Source: Symbiotaphrina buchneri
Lineage: Eukaryota > Ascomycota > Symbiotaphrinales > Symbiotaphrinaceae
Length of the DNA: 64,000 nucleotides
Direction of reading: 5' to 3'
Assembly: GCA_001599915.1 (NCBI GenBank)
Contig: BCIG01000028.1
Coordinates: 248,001 to 312,000, forward strand
Positions 10,044-22,327 of the stretch are shown piece after piece (position 1 is the first letter of the stretch; each line of letters opens with the position of its first letter). The notes beneath the pieces are model-generated. The model searched no databases. It was not told where the DNA came from and saw only the letters and a program-made list of their open reading frames with translations. Both the position numbers and the translations under genes were made by a program.

Positions 10044-13000
10044 ATGTCCGAGTCGATTCATGTCCGTGATCTGAGCCCACGCGGCCCTGTTAAACCCGCT
10101 GTCAATGGCCACGATGTCGCTGCCGGCAGTGTCTCAAGCCTTCGGAAGCGTTCCGGCAGCAAAGATGCGCTGCAGGGCAGAGTATCACGGCCGAAGAATA
10201 GTGGAGTCAGCAAACCGAGCCCCCTCGCCTCCGCCAGAAAATATCGGAACAAACCCACCGAAAGGCCGAGCACTGGACCAAGCCCTGGGAACTCGATAAT
10301 ATGCTCAGATGGGCATGCGACGATATCGTTTCCCAGTTCAGCTGAGTACAGGTGAGGATTCTCCACCCCCGTTGCAGTTCAGGAGGTTAACCGGTGCGGG
10401 ATATAGAAAACATATGGAAACGGAGCATACACGACCCTTTCCGTGTGATCTGCAATTTGCAGGCTGCCCCGGAAGCTTTTGGACAAAGAATGAATGGAAG
10501 AGACATTTACACACACAACACTTACACTTGGGCTTCTGGCGGTGCGATATAGGTCTCTGTCGCGGTCCACAACATGCCCAAGAGACATCTGGTCTCTCGC
10601 TCTCAAAGGCTAAGGGGAATCATGGAGATGGCACCAAATGGCAGCCGAGTGACTTTAATCGCAAAGATCTCTTCACCCAACATCTTCGACGCATGCACTT
10701 ACCTAGGGATGCTGCTGGTAACCACCTGCCGGGGGACAACGGAGACTTTATCACAGAAGCGCAAACCCGGTGCTACAAATCCATAAGGAAGCCCCCGAAT
10801 GCGAGCAGGTGCTTGTTCTGTGAGCGTGAATTTATTGGAAAGAACAGCTGGGAGGAACGAATGGAGCACGTCGGACGCCACTGGGAAAAGAGGATCGGTA
10901 TCGGAACCATTATCCCTGATCAAGCGTTCACACGGTGGCTCGAAGACGAAAGTTTGATAAGAAGAAAGAGTACCGATCGATGGGAGCTGGTGGAGTCCGG
11001 GTACGCTGGATCAAAGGTCTCCGAAGATACTGTCGTCGTCGCAAATGGTGCACCAAGAAAGTCGAATACATACTCATCGCGCTCCGACAAAGCTGATGCA
11101 GGGGAAGAATACGATGTCCCAAGCGCAAAAGAAGAAGGTCATCCTAGTGGAGAACACGATATTGCTACGAAGATAGATCACGTCGCAAGTCCAGAGACGA
11201 TGGACGTCGATATCGGGGATCACCACCAGAGAGACGATACCTCACCTCCTCAACCTGAGAAGCAGGCTATTGTCTCGGAAGTAGTGCATGCAGAACAAAG
11301 TTCAGAAGATAAGGCGACCACTGAGGCCCCTAACAGGATGACGCTGCGACTCAAGAAGAAGCCTCCGGTGAAATCTTTCAAATGCGACTATGAGAAGAAC
11401 GGCAGCCGGTGTGGGAAGAAATACTCGAGACCCGAATTTCTGCGGCGACACCAACTAAAGCATGAACGGCCTGCCGCTTTTCCATGCACATATCCGCAAT
11501 GCGAACAGACATTTCAAAGGGAGGACCAGCTTCGGTGGCATACTGCCAAGGAACATTCAGCCAAACGGGTGATATCGGCTAACTATGGGGATCGGTCAAC
11601 GAGGGACCCTGTAGAAAGCTTGCATCCAGCGTCCCATCCAGCTGCACCATCCGGCCACTATTCTCGACCTCAAGTCCCCATCCTACCTCGACCGTCGGTT
11701 CTAGATGAAGACAGAGGCCCTTCAGATGAGATGGATACTCGTTTAGAGCAAGCACGTCTACTCTTGGATCAATCCTTGACCATGAGAGAACGCCAAAGAC
11801 TGAGCATAAGCTCTAAGACAGAACGGAGGCTGTCTGACGGCTCTTGGGAGGACCTAGGAAACGAACATTTGCCTCAAGCCACAGGCCGTGAGTCGGATGA
11901 TCAAGAGAGCGAAACAGGAAAGGAGATTGGTACTTCCATAGTCGACCATTTGAAAGGGGAACTACTTGGGAAGCTTATGAAAGGGTTTCATACTTTGACA
12001 GATACAATTTGGTCAGGAAGTTGGGACGATCACCCCGGAGCACGGCTCTCAACGGTATCAGGGGCCTTGGGCGAACTTACTAATTCAGTGCAGACCTTTC
12101 CCCGGACGAAAAGTATGCGAAAACGTAGTCGAGACGAAAGGGGCCAATCCCCGCTTCCATACGGTCCTTCTGAAGACCCCAAAAGACTCAAGATGGACCT
12201 GGGCACGAGGTTTTCTGGACTCTCCGAACGGAGATTTGCTTGCCCCTGCTTCAAGCATGATATCCAAAATCAACGTCGTGGCAGCTACGGAAGCTACCAA
12301 TACCATCCTTGTAGAGCCCTAGCTTTCCGAAGCATTAATGAGGTCCGGTGAGTACTAATGCACCACTCATATCCGCCTCCCAGCATGGTGCTAACCGACC
12401 GTCAAGGGTACACTTGCAACGTGCACATCAGGTGCGAACTCACTGTCCCAGGTGCTTCGCAATGTTCAGCCGCCCGGAAGATTTACGGCAACATCAGAGG
12501 GCGTTCAACTGCCAGGTTTTGCCGGACAGGGTTTTGGATGGCATTCCTAAGGAGGTTATTGATCATATATTTTCCCAAACATCATCTGCGCGAACTCCCA
12601 GCAAAGAAGAACGATGGAGAGACATCTATCGTATATTATATCCTGAGGACGTCAATCCTGTCAGCCCATGTAAGTTATCTAGCCGGCATACGACAGATCA
12701 TAGGCTAACAGGATACCGCCAGATGTTGGACTCGATAGCTCAACTCCACCACCGTTGCAAGTAGATACTGACGCCTTTCAAAACTACGCAAAGCGACACC
12801 TTCCGCAACTGGTTGAATCTGAACTGGGGAAGTTGATAGACCATGATCTGCGACCTATAGGGGAAAAGTATGGCAACATCATGCTCGACACAGTCAATGA
12901 CTGTCTCACGACATTGTTCCATACTTGGCAGCAAGATACAGGAGGGAGTCCTGATGCCACCGCGGACCATAATTTGGCACTGTCAACAGTTGCTGCCTTG

Positions 13001-13414
13001 AAAAGTTTGACAGAGATCTCGAGAGACGCGCATCAGACACCTACAGAGACCACCTCTCGAGCTTCTGATCCACAATGGTCACTGACACCGAGGTACGGTA
13101 GTCCAGGGACATTCTCCTGTATGTGCGAGAGTCCGTCGAGTGGTCTAGATGGAGATGGTCGAAGGAATTTCGCGGAGCAGCGCGAGCCTATGACGACTGG
13201 AGGAGTTGGACCTCGTTATCAAAAGGAGAATTCGCGTGAAAAATTGGGCATGCACCATGGTGTCGATCTGGGCGATGTTATTCACGGACTGAAGAGCGTT
13301 GCTCCGGATACTGGTCAAGCGGCTGTAGGAGATCTCCTCTGCCTGAGATGTCAGGGGGCTGTGAACGTGTGCAGTACACCATCGTTGGTACATGTGTATA
13401 CTCCCGTATGCTGA
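10044..13414 (+). CDS. Multi-finger C2H2 zinc-finger protein
   Basis: Four exons: 10044-10351, 10407-12347, 12407-12669 and 12723-13414, giving 1067 residues. The introns (55, 59 and 53 nt) have GTGAGG, GTGAGT and GTAAGT donors. The joins restore zinc-finger text, for example SSAEYRKHMETEH across intron 1. Finger-like Cys/His sets: one near PFPC...HLHTQH, one at CLFCEREF...GRH, an adjacent pair at FKCDYEKNGSRC...KH and FPCTYPQC...KEH, and a C2HC-type knuckle THCPRCF...C in exon 3. The regions between are charged and disordered. A nuclear DNA- or RNA-binding role is inferred from the fingers. Targets are unknown. I chose ATG 10044 (MSESIHVRD) over the in-frame ATG at 9780. Confidence 0.85.
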
Positions 13415-13927
13415 TTTCTTTCAGCATGTCTATACGCAGCATGCGAATTGCATAACGAATACGAGTAACCTGTTATTCGGATAGTTCTATTGTGCTGTAT
13501 AATCTGATATACTGGGCGAGAGTAGCGAGCTGGGATCGCCTGTAGTGTAACCGGATCCATTTGCTTCCTTCATAACTGGCCATCCCTGTGCCTTTGCTCT
13601 TTTACGTGGCTTGACGGACACCCATGATACCTTTATAAGGATTTGTACAGGCATTGAACGATGTAGAAACGTTTTAGAGATTGTGATTGAGCACAATTCA
13701 GTCCAAGGTCATACATATGGCTTCACAACTCCCCGAGGCATTGCGCCTATTCGTCGGCAAGCTCCAGTAGCAGGCAAGCTCCCCCGCATTACGGGCCACT
13801 CCAGATAAAAGATAAGATATCAATATCAACAACAGGTCCCAATAATAACGACCCTGAAGTATTGTTTGGGCGAATTGGCTTGTATATAGACAGTCTGTAT
13901 AAAGATAATCACTGGTCTTACGTCGAC
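13415..13927. other. Intergenic with TATA-like boxes before the M20 gene
   Basis: This is a tandem-gene spacer. TATATA at 13883-13888 and TATAAAG at 13898-13904 lie only 24-45 nt before the M20 ATG, an unusually short distance. They could be the core promoter with a very short leader, or chance AT-rich leader sequence. Confidence 0.35.
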
Positions 13928-15189
13928 ATGGGCGGCGGGCCCAACCTACAAGACATCATCAACCGATACCGGCCCCGTCTTGAGCACTTCGAGGACGTCT
14001 ACAAGGACCTGCACCAGAACCCCGAATTGTCAGGGCAAGAAGCCCGCACTGCATCTATTGCAGAAAAGCACCTCCGCGACAGGGCTTCGAAGTCCACAGC
14101 CACGTCGGCGGCCATGGCGTCGTCGGAGTCCTCAAGAACGGACCGGGCAAGACGATCCTACTACGAGCGGACATGGACGCACTGCCCATCGAGGAGAAGA
14201 CTGGGCTAGACTACGCCAGCACGAAGCGCATGGTCGACAAAGACGGCACGGAGAAACCGGTCATGCATGCCTGCGGGCACGACACGCATGTGACATGCCT
14301 GATGGCCGCCTCGAGCCTGTTGCATGCGGCCAGGACCGAGTGGAGCGGCACGCTGATCAGCCTCTTCCAGCCCAACGAGGAGCGCGGCGGCGGCGCCAGA
14401 GCTATGGTCGACGACGGGCTGTACGATAGGATCCCCGTCCCGGACATCGTGCTGGGCCAGCACCTCACCCCCTTGAAGACCGGCACCGTCGCGACACACC
14501 CCGGCGCGGTGCTGACGGCGGCAGACTCCTTCACCATCACGGTATACGGGCGGGGCGGCCATGGCTCTTCACCGCAGAAGTGTATTGACCCGGTTGTCAT
14601 CACCAGCTACATCGTCGTGCGGCTGCAGAGCATTGTCAGCCGCGTCGTCGGCCCCAATGACTTCGCCGTCGTCACCTGCGGCAGCGTCCACGGCGGAGAC
14701 GCAGAGAACATCATCCCGGACAAGGTCGAGCTCAAGCTCAATGTCCGGACGTATGACCCTAAGGTGCGCGAGCGCGTCCTCGACGCTGTCAAGGCTATCG
14801 TTGAGTCCGAGTGTAAGGCCTCTGGCGTCGAGAAGAATCCGACTATCGCTTCCATCTCCAGCTTTCCCGTGATGGTCAATGACCCGGGACTCACGAAGAC
14901 GGTAACTGCAGCCTTTGAGGACTATTTTGGCTCAGAGAAGACCATAGAGCAAGGTCGGGGAACTGCGAGCGAAGACTTTTCGATATTGGCGACCTCAGTG
15001 GATAGACCATACACCTTTTGGAACTTTGGAGGTGTAGACGCGAAGAAATGGGACGATGCAAAGAGAGAAGGCCGTGTTGAGGAACTGATCCCTGCTAATC
15101 ATTCTCCTTACTTCGCGCCGGTTATACAGCCGACCTTGAAAACCGGCATAGATGCGATATCTGTAGCTGCTTTGACCTTTTTACGTTGA
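13928..15189 (+). CDS. M20 family amidohydrolase (aminoacylase/hippurate-hydrolase type), frame-interrupted
   Basis: Similarity runs from ATG 13928 to TGA 15187-15189, equivalent to about 420 residues, but in two frames. The first frame carries LHQNPELSGQEARTASIAEKHL. Near 14078-14083 the conserved text moves to another frame (GFEVHSHVGGHGVVGVL, then ADMDALPIEE). The interval is 1262 nt, so one missing base explains it, and there is no room for an intron. Metal-site motifs are present: ADMDALP, HACGHDTH and FQPNEERGGGA. The dimerisation-lid motif reads GGHGSSPQ where relatives usually have PH. The family hydrolyses N-acyl amino acids or similar amides using two metal ions. Either a sequencing error or a real frameshift is possible. 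It converges with the ABC gene (139 bp between stops). Confidence 0.8.
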
Positions 15190-15328
15190 GTAGCATCAGG
15201 ACAGAAAACCTTCCTCTTCAACCGTTTTCATTGCTCTAATCTATAGTCATGATCTACGAATTTTGACCCTTTCCAACGCCTGAAAAGTTCTACATGTGAG
15301 AACATGAAATGAGGAGTCCTATGATATA

Positions 15329-18300
15329 TCATTTTGCATTCCCATTCCCTCTTGAAGTGCCCCCCATTATCATCTCCTCAAGTTTCTCTTTCTCCCCACT
15401 GTCAGCCACCATACCGTAGAAGGCAGCCTTTGCCTCCATCAGCTCCTTAGGTGTACCAAACTCCACCGCGCGGCCATCGCTCATCACAAGGATTTTATCA
15501 AAATCTGCGATTGTGCTAAGCCGGTGAGCGATCACCAGCAATGTGCTGTCGGTGAACTCTTCGCGGATGGACCGCTGAATAAGCCTATCGGTTGCCATGT
15601 CTACCGCCGACGTTGCTTCATCCAGAACCATGATTTTGGGCCGCGAGATGATAGCACGAGCCAGACACAGGAGCTGGCGCTGCCCCTGGGAGAGATTAAG
15701 GCCACCATCGCTGATAGGAGATGACAGTGACTCGAATATGTTGACATTTGCGTCTGAAGCCGACGTGGCCGGCCTTTCTTCTTCTCTCTGATCTTCAGGG
15801 CTTTGAGTGAGGTGAACCCGCTGAAGAGCTGTCACCAACTCCACTTCCTCACACTGATCGAAAGGGTCTAGATTCGACCGGACTGTGCCGGAGAACAGGG
15901 TCGGGTCTTGTGGGATGATAGCGAGCCTAGAGCGCAGATGGTGCAGCTTGATTTTCGAGATATCCAGGCCGTCGATGTGAATGCTACCTTCCCTAGCTTC
16001 AAGGAAGCGGAAGAGTGCCAGTGTTAATGATGATTTGCCCGCTCCCGTCCTTCCCACGACGCCCACTCGCTCGTTACTATTCACTTCGAAAGACAGCCCC
16101 TTGAGAACGGCAGGTAGATCATCTGCATAACCCGCGACAAGGCTTTTGACCGTCAGCCGACCTTCCGACGGCCATGCAGCAGGAGGATCTGCGCCTCCTT
16201 CGTCTTCTGTTTTGACATTCGCTCATTCAATGACACGTTCCGCGGAATTCATATCGAGCTCTGTGTTGGCGTACATGCGGATCGTCGCTAGGACGGAGTG
16301 GGGAAATTCAAGTGATATCGCAAGAGCAAAGCCAGCCAGCGAGGCGCCAACGTGAGGTACCGCAACAACCACAGCAGCGACGGCTGTAGCGAAGGCAGCT
16401 CCTAACAAAGACATCCTGAACCCAAGCCAGCGACTGAAAAGCCACAGATGCCACCAAGCAGTCGAGTGATTGTCAATGCGTCCATACATCCTGTCCATGA
16501 ACATTTGAACTCTATCAGAGGCCCGAATAGTGGTTAGACCGTGTAGCGCGGACCCGAAAAGCTCGTACATGGGAGACTTTGATATTGATTCAAGCCTCTT
16601 TGCTTCTCTCGCACCCGCTAAGTAACGCTGAGAGATATTCGCGCAGCTGATGATGACAACAAAACACAGGATAATAATATAAGGTGATACTATGAGCCTG
16701 AGGACAAAATAAGCCTACTATATATGCACAATGGAGAGAGTGTCTTACCCAGCTACTACCACCCCAAATAATGTCATGAAAGACTCCATCATTAGCCCCA
16801 AGTCATGGGCAAGCTTCAGGTCCACGATATTAAAGTCAGCCGTAAACCTATTTAGGACTGCCCTGCGTCAGTATGGAAATCCATAATTGGAGATTGCGGA
16901 TTACCTACTTCGGCCCATGGGAGTCGTATCAATCCATCTTAGAGGGGTGCGGAGAACTCGTGCAGTCATCTGAACAAATATCCTTCGTGAAGCGCGGAGC
17001 GATCCAGAGTAGATGTAAAAATACCGGAATGTACCGGTCAAGGACGACACCAGGCAGATGGTGACATATATACCAAGATAATAACCTAGGCTGTTGTCAC
17101 CGGCAAATGCAACGTTGAAAGCCTGATTAGGCATGACCACAAACTGCGAATGTTCCAATAAAGGGTGCACTGTTTGAGTGGTCGATTCTTTGTAGCTCCC
17201 AGTCCAAACCTTCACCCACCAAGTGCGCGCGATCGACAATGCCTGCTGGCCGACGAAAGCGATAATGACGATCGACCAGAACAATACACCTCCACTGGCT
17301 TTGAAATATTCTGAGTAGATGCTCCACTTGATATGTCCTCTCTCTTTGGCCTCTTCTTCGACAAGTTTCTTGGGCTTCCTGCGCTCCGCTTGCGGCTCAT
17401 CATTCCTTTCTGTCGATTTGTTCTCGGGCACTTTCATTTCTGTATGCCCATTTTGGAGATCCGGAGAATCGATTTCTTCCTCCTCATCCAAAGGCTGCTC
17501 ATGGGAAATGATATCATCGAGAACCCCAGTTTGTCGGAGCTCCTCAACAAGTCCAGCATGCTCCACCGCTCCGTCCCGCAGGCTGACAGTATACTTGGTC
17601 TTTGGCAAACAGAGTGCCACATGGTGGGTCACAAGTATACGTGTCCTTCCAGCGGCCAAGTCTCCCGCCAAACCATTCTCAAAGATCTCTCTACCCACGT
17701 GAGCATCGAGCGCAGAGAAAAGATCATCAAGCACTAATATCCCAGCACGAGAGTAGAGAGCTCTGGCAAAGGTGACTCTCCATCGCTGACCGCCACTAAG
17801 ACTAATCCCTTGCGCACCGACTTCGGTCGAATCACCATCAGTGAGCATCTCGAGATCTTTTGTAAGTGAGCACGATCTAATAACATTCTCGTATCGCTCT
17901 GGAATGTAAGGCAAACCAAAAAGGATGTTTTCTCTGATAGTCGCATTCTCTATCCACGGTATCTGGGAGACGTATGCGATGCAGGATGGGATGATCCAGT
18001 CGTCGGGCAGAGCTATATGATCGAAACGCTGGTCGACTGGTGGAGCACTAGGTCTCTTGATGGAACCTTCTACCAGGTCCACCTCCCCCAAAATGGCTGC
18101 GAGAAGCAGAGTTTTACCAGATCCAGTCTTCCCCGAGATAACGCTTAGCTCGCCGGAAGGAAAAGACAGGTTGATTTTCCGTAGCATGAAACGGCTCGTT
18201 GTCTCATCGGAGGGACTGTCCGATGGCCATGTAAAGGAGGCATTTTCGAAAGACACTGAGTCAGCATCTGTTGTGATTTTCTTCAGGTCCGGGGTAGAGA

Positions 18301-20234
18301 AAAATTGTTCGATTCGATCAGCGCTGACCTTTGCTGAGACCAAGTCAGTCAATATGTCCGGTATCAGATTTAGTTGACGCTCGAGTGTTGCAAAAACACC
18401 CAGTGCAGTAAATGCAACCGAAGGTGAAAGCTCTCCATGGATGAGGGCATAAGTTGATAGAGCTGCTGCAGATAGGAACACTGGACCTGCGACCCAGCAG
18501 AACTTCAAGATCGTATCGGCGATGAAAACACGCCAAATTTGTTGTATCTCACGCTCTCTGACAATTTCAATCTTCTTTTGCCACTGTTCCTCAAGCGCGG
18601 AGAATTTTATTTGCCTTATTCCTTGCAGCGCTTCCGTAACCACCGCCAACTTGTCATCTCGCGTCTTCATTAGATCATCTTGAGCATTGGAGTAAGACTT
18701 TGTGAAATAAATATTCAGGGGCAGAGAAAGCAAGTTCGTGGCCAGGCCGACTGACAGGGACTGCCACCCAATTAACTTCCACAAAAAGGCAATGGCGACC
18801 GCTAGTTTCGTGAAACATTGTTGAATCCAATAAGCATAACCTGAGAAGCTTGCAATGCGCGAAGTATCGACAGCCATAAGATTTATGGTTCCCTGGTGAG
18901 AGGCTGTTGCGGGGATGTCAGTATATGAACCGCTCGAAGTAGCCTTGTCCTTTCCGGCTGCATCCTTGTTGTCAGGTCCCACAGTACCTACGGAAGACGT
19001 ATCCCCATCCTTCTCTTTTTCATCGATCTTTGGCGGATCTTGACAATTCTTGCGCTTCATGGCTTTACTGAATATTGCAGCTTCTAGTTCGGCTCTGATT
19101 GGAATTCCAACCGTAGCCACCATGGACCATAATAATCTTGAGTCAATCAAGACCATGACTGCCATGGACAGACCAAGAGCAAGGACCCACATCCAAGGTT
19201 CGAGGTTCCGGGCTGCATCCTGTTGTTCTAGATTGCGCAAGAGGTTCAGCATGGCGAATTGTGGACCGAAGGACATGACTGTCTGAGCCAACGAAAGGAT
19301 TGACTGCATCACGAATACTCGGCGATGCGCCCATACTAGCCGTTTCCAGAGTCTTGGTATCCGCTCGGTGAGCTCAAAGGACGCCAGGAGTTGCTGTGCT
19401 CTTGTTGAAGAGTCCACCACTGGCAAATCTTCAAGGTTGAGTGGTCGTTTCTTTGCTAAGGCCAGGAGTGGGGCGGCCCATGAGAAACAATATCTGCCAA
19501 AAGCAGACACTGTAAATTGACCATCTACTCCTCTCCCGGAATGGATATAGAGCAAAGGCCGTCTGGGAAAGCAAAGGTGCAGGGCAGCTGTTAGGGCAGC
19601 TGCCACAGTTTCAGTAACAGCAAGCGCTAGATGTACATCTCGCAACCAGGTAACGGTATCAGCACGCCATGCTGGCAACCATGTGTCGATGATAATAGCA
19701 GCTGTCTGAAGGACCCATGCTGAAGCTCCGCACAAGCCGAAGTTATAGCGTTTGACTGGGTCACGTTCCAAAATGATGTTAACGGCCTGCAAGCTCAACA
19801 GTATCTGGGCAGTTTTCAAGTTAGCAACAATTCAACAACTGACAAAATATACAACAGATAATTGGGCTACTAACCCAGCCCAGAACATTTAACCAGGCTA
19901 CTGACACGGCCACCGGTTCTGAGACCTTGAGAATGGGAGAGCGGACAATGCTCAAGATGGCTGAAGCAATAGAAGCAAGAAGTCCTAGAGCTGTAATCGT
20001 ACTGACACACGTTGCTGGCCACACGGCAGAATACGCGGCTTGCGATTCTTCGGTGGCAGCACCATCTTCATCTTTGTAAAGCGCATGAGAAGGATATAGA
20101 GCAGTAGACTTCGCAAAGAGCACCCTCTGCAGGAGTCGTAAAAGCGCTGGTATCGTGAAGAGAAACAGAATGGTCAGGCTCGTGGCTGTAAAGACCAAGA
20201 GAAAGATGTGCATGTCGACTGTAAAAACGTCCAT
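15329..20234 (-). CDS. ABC-C (MRP-type) transporter with an in-frame TGA
   Basis: Four exons: 20234-19875, 19804-16909, 16857-16749 and 16697-15329; introns of 70, 51 and 51 nt; 1578 codons including the stop. Layout: N-terminal membrane segments (TMD0-like), TMD1, NBD1 (Walker A GKTGSGKT, signature LSGGQ, Walker [13 protein letters not shown] with Asp in place of the catalytic Glu, as is usual in ABCC), a Glu-rich linker, TMD2, and NBD2 ([26 protein letters not shown]). The exon 2/3 join gives [13 protein letters not shown]. In exon 4 a TGA at 16223-16225 interrupts SAERVIE[14 protein letters not shown], just before NBD2. Relatives have an aromatic residue there (family memory), and the frame is otherwise intact on both sides. 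Such proteins export conjugated or hydrophobic toxins. Translation ending at the TGA would lose NBD2. Confidence 0.88.
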
Positions 20235-21061
20235 GACTTCCTGACCGCTAAGTAGGCCGAAATCATTGGAGTAGGAAGTATGGGGCTACTACTCAGAGGG
20301 TCCCAACGGATGCAGGAGGGGACAATGGCCCTTCGGGGTCTTCGGGGAAGCTAAGCTTGGCAGTTGCCATAACATGGGGGCATTTGATGTACCCTCTGCA
20401 GAAAACATGCAGGAACATCACTTGTGAGGGTAATCAGATGCTTTTTGATCCTTCGTGATTGCGACAGTCGGAGCTCGAGCCTCCGGTGACGCGCGCGTCG
20501 CTTAGGGGTGCCAGTTGCCGTTATCTTTAGGCACCCACACCGCCCGTAAGGATACCGCACTCGGGCAGGATTACGACGACCATGTGCCCATCAAGATAGG
20601 AAGGTGGTCAACCCTTCGGCCGAAGCATCGTTACCCGTTTTTTTTGGCCACCAATACCACGACGTTCTGTACTGGATTGGAGGATGGGGAATATCATTAT
20701 GATTCATAATGGCGAATTTTACAGGAGAATGTCATCCTCTCACCAAGCTTCTTGACGTTGCAGCTATTTACCGAGCGAATCGGCTTCATCTCCTCCAGGC
20801 CAAAGCGGAATTAGGGAGTTGAATACCCCGGAGCGTGCGTCGACTTAACTTCTGTTAGCAAACAAAGCCTCAAAACTGAATGAACTAAAAGCTATGGCTT
20901 CGAGAGCTTCTTTTTGCCTTTTTGGCTTTCAATTATAATAACTTCTATATATATATTCCCATCTATAGTAGCCCCTGTCGGCGATGCAGGTTGGGGCAAT
21001 GCAAGAGGGGTTTTAAGGGGCTTCGGCTTCCACGAAATTCTCGAAGTGCGATTAGAAGCTA
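20235..21061. other. Intergenic: upstream of the ABC transporter
   Basis: About 830 bp between the ABC start and the 3' end of the SDR gene. It holds an AT-rich patch near 20925-20960. No gene or RNA is recognised. Confidence 0.45.
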
Positions 21062-22027
21062 TCACAACTTGGCTTTGACCAGGCTTCCGCCATCAAGGGC
21101 TATTGTTGCGCCGTTGACAAAAGCGCCCGCGCGGCTGCTCAAAAATAAACAGGCGCCTGCGACATCTTCAGGTGTGCCTATCCGTCCAAGAGGGATCCCA
21201 CTTTCTATGACATCCTTGAACCGCTTCAATGTAGCTGCCATCATCTTTGACTCAAATGGGCCACAAGCCAACGTGTTTGATCTGTATGTCGGTAAAAGTC
21301 AGTTTCGGTACACGAGGATGATATTGATCGATATCACATACGTTATGTTCCTTCTCCCCAGATGATTGGCAAGGACCCTGCTCAACTGATGCAAGCCTGC
21401 CTTGGAGGCGCTGTAAGCATATGTCTCCAGCGATGGTACCCGTAATCCGTCAATGCTGCCAATGTTGATGATCCTGCTGGGATCGGCCTCGGCTGCCGCT
21501 TTCTCCAGATAAGGGGTTAGAAGCTGTGTAACGGTAAAGACTCGGTGGAGGTTGAGCGTCAGCACCCTCGTCCAGGCAGAGGACGGATATTCCTCATAAG
21601 GAGCTCCCCAGTTGGACCCAGAATTGTTGACCAAAACATTGAGCTCTGGCAGTCTATCAGCCGCATCCAAATCAGTGTATGGAGAGAGTTGTCGCTCGGA
21701 AACATACTTGACTCTCTGTTCCCAAACTCTTCTGCCAACTTTTTGACATCTTCCTCTTTGTATAGATCGGCCGGTATATAGTCCGCCTTGCCCTTTTCCA
21801 ACGCATTCATCTCCTTGCATGCTTGTTCGCAGGCTTTTGCATCCCGCGAAGATATATAGACCTTTGCGCCATTGCGGACAAAGCCCTCCGAGATCATGCG
21901 CCCAATGCCTTTCGCGCCGCCGGTGACCAGCACAACTTTGTCCTGCAAGTGCGATTAGCTCATCTGGCAAGACACACAGCCGATGAAAGGAGCATGCCTT
22001 CACGTTAAAAAGCGTCCCGGTATCCAT
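21062..22027 (-). CDS. Short-chain dehydrogenase/reductase (RhlG/FabG-like)
   Basis: Four exons: 22027-21998, 21942-21708, 21645-21342 and 21281-21062, giving 262 residues. The cofactor motif TGGAKGIG, NNSG and the catalytic YSASK are all present, as is the C-terminal PLGRIGTPEDVA typical of classical SDRs. It most likely reduces a keto group with NADPH. Intron 3 (60 nt, GTATGT...ACAG) joins NITSNTLACGPFESK. Intron 2 (62 nt, GTATGT...CCAG) joins FGNRESKLNVLVNNSG. Intron 1 is best read as GC-AG (21943-21997, GCATGC...GCAG), giving MDTGTLFNVKDKVVLVTGG; a GT donor six bases earlier would drop Val-Lys. The gene starts 300 bp from the OTU gene on the other strand. Confidence 0.9.
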
Positions 22028-22327
22028 GGTACGGGAAGTCTTATTATGTGTAATCTTTTCGAACCGAAGAAGGGCGAGATGACATCTTGCGGAGGAACGC
22101 CGAAGATCTGGGGTAGCCACGGCGCTGGCTAACAGTTAAGCTTCAATTGAGCCGAGGTCCAGTTTTAAGCTTTCGGATCGCTTGCTAGCGTCGCATGGGC
22201 CGGTCCATTTTCACCACTGGCCTCAGACAGATTATCATGTGGCTTGAACGTGCTAGTCCTCCTCTTAACCCACTGGCAACAATAAGGTAACCAAGAACCA
22301 GGCAGGGTAGCCAGCCCCAAGATCAGA
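22028..22327. promoter_or_regulatory. Shared divergent promoter of the SDR and OTU genes
   Basis: The 300 bp between two divergent ATGs must contain both promoters. I see no decisive TATA box. Co-regulation is possible but not shown. Confidence 0.5.

Noticed and set aside
16223-16225. Programmed read-through or selenocysteine at the ABC transporter TGA
   Set aside because: The following base is G, not the C favoured for leaky read-through, and filamentous ascomycetes are not known to use selenocysteine. Mutation or sequencing error is simpler.
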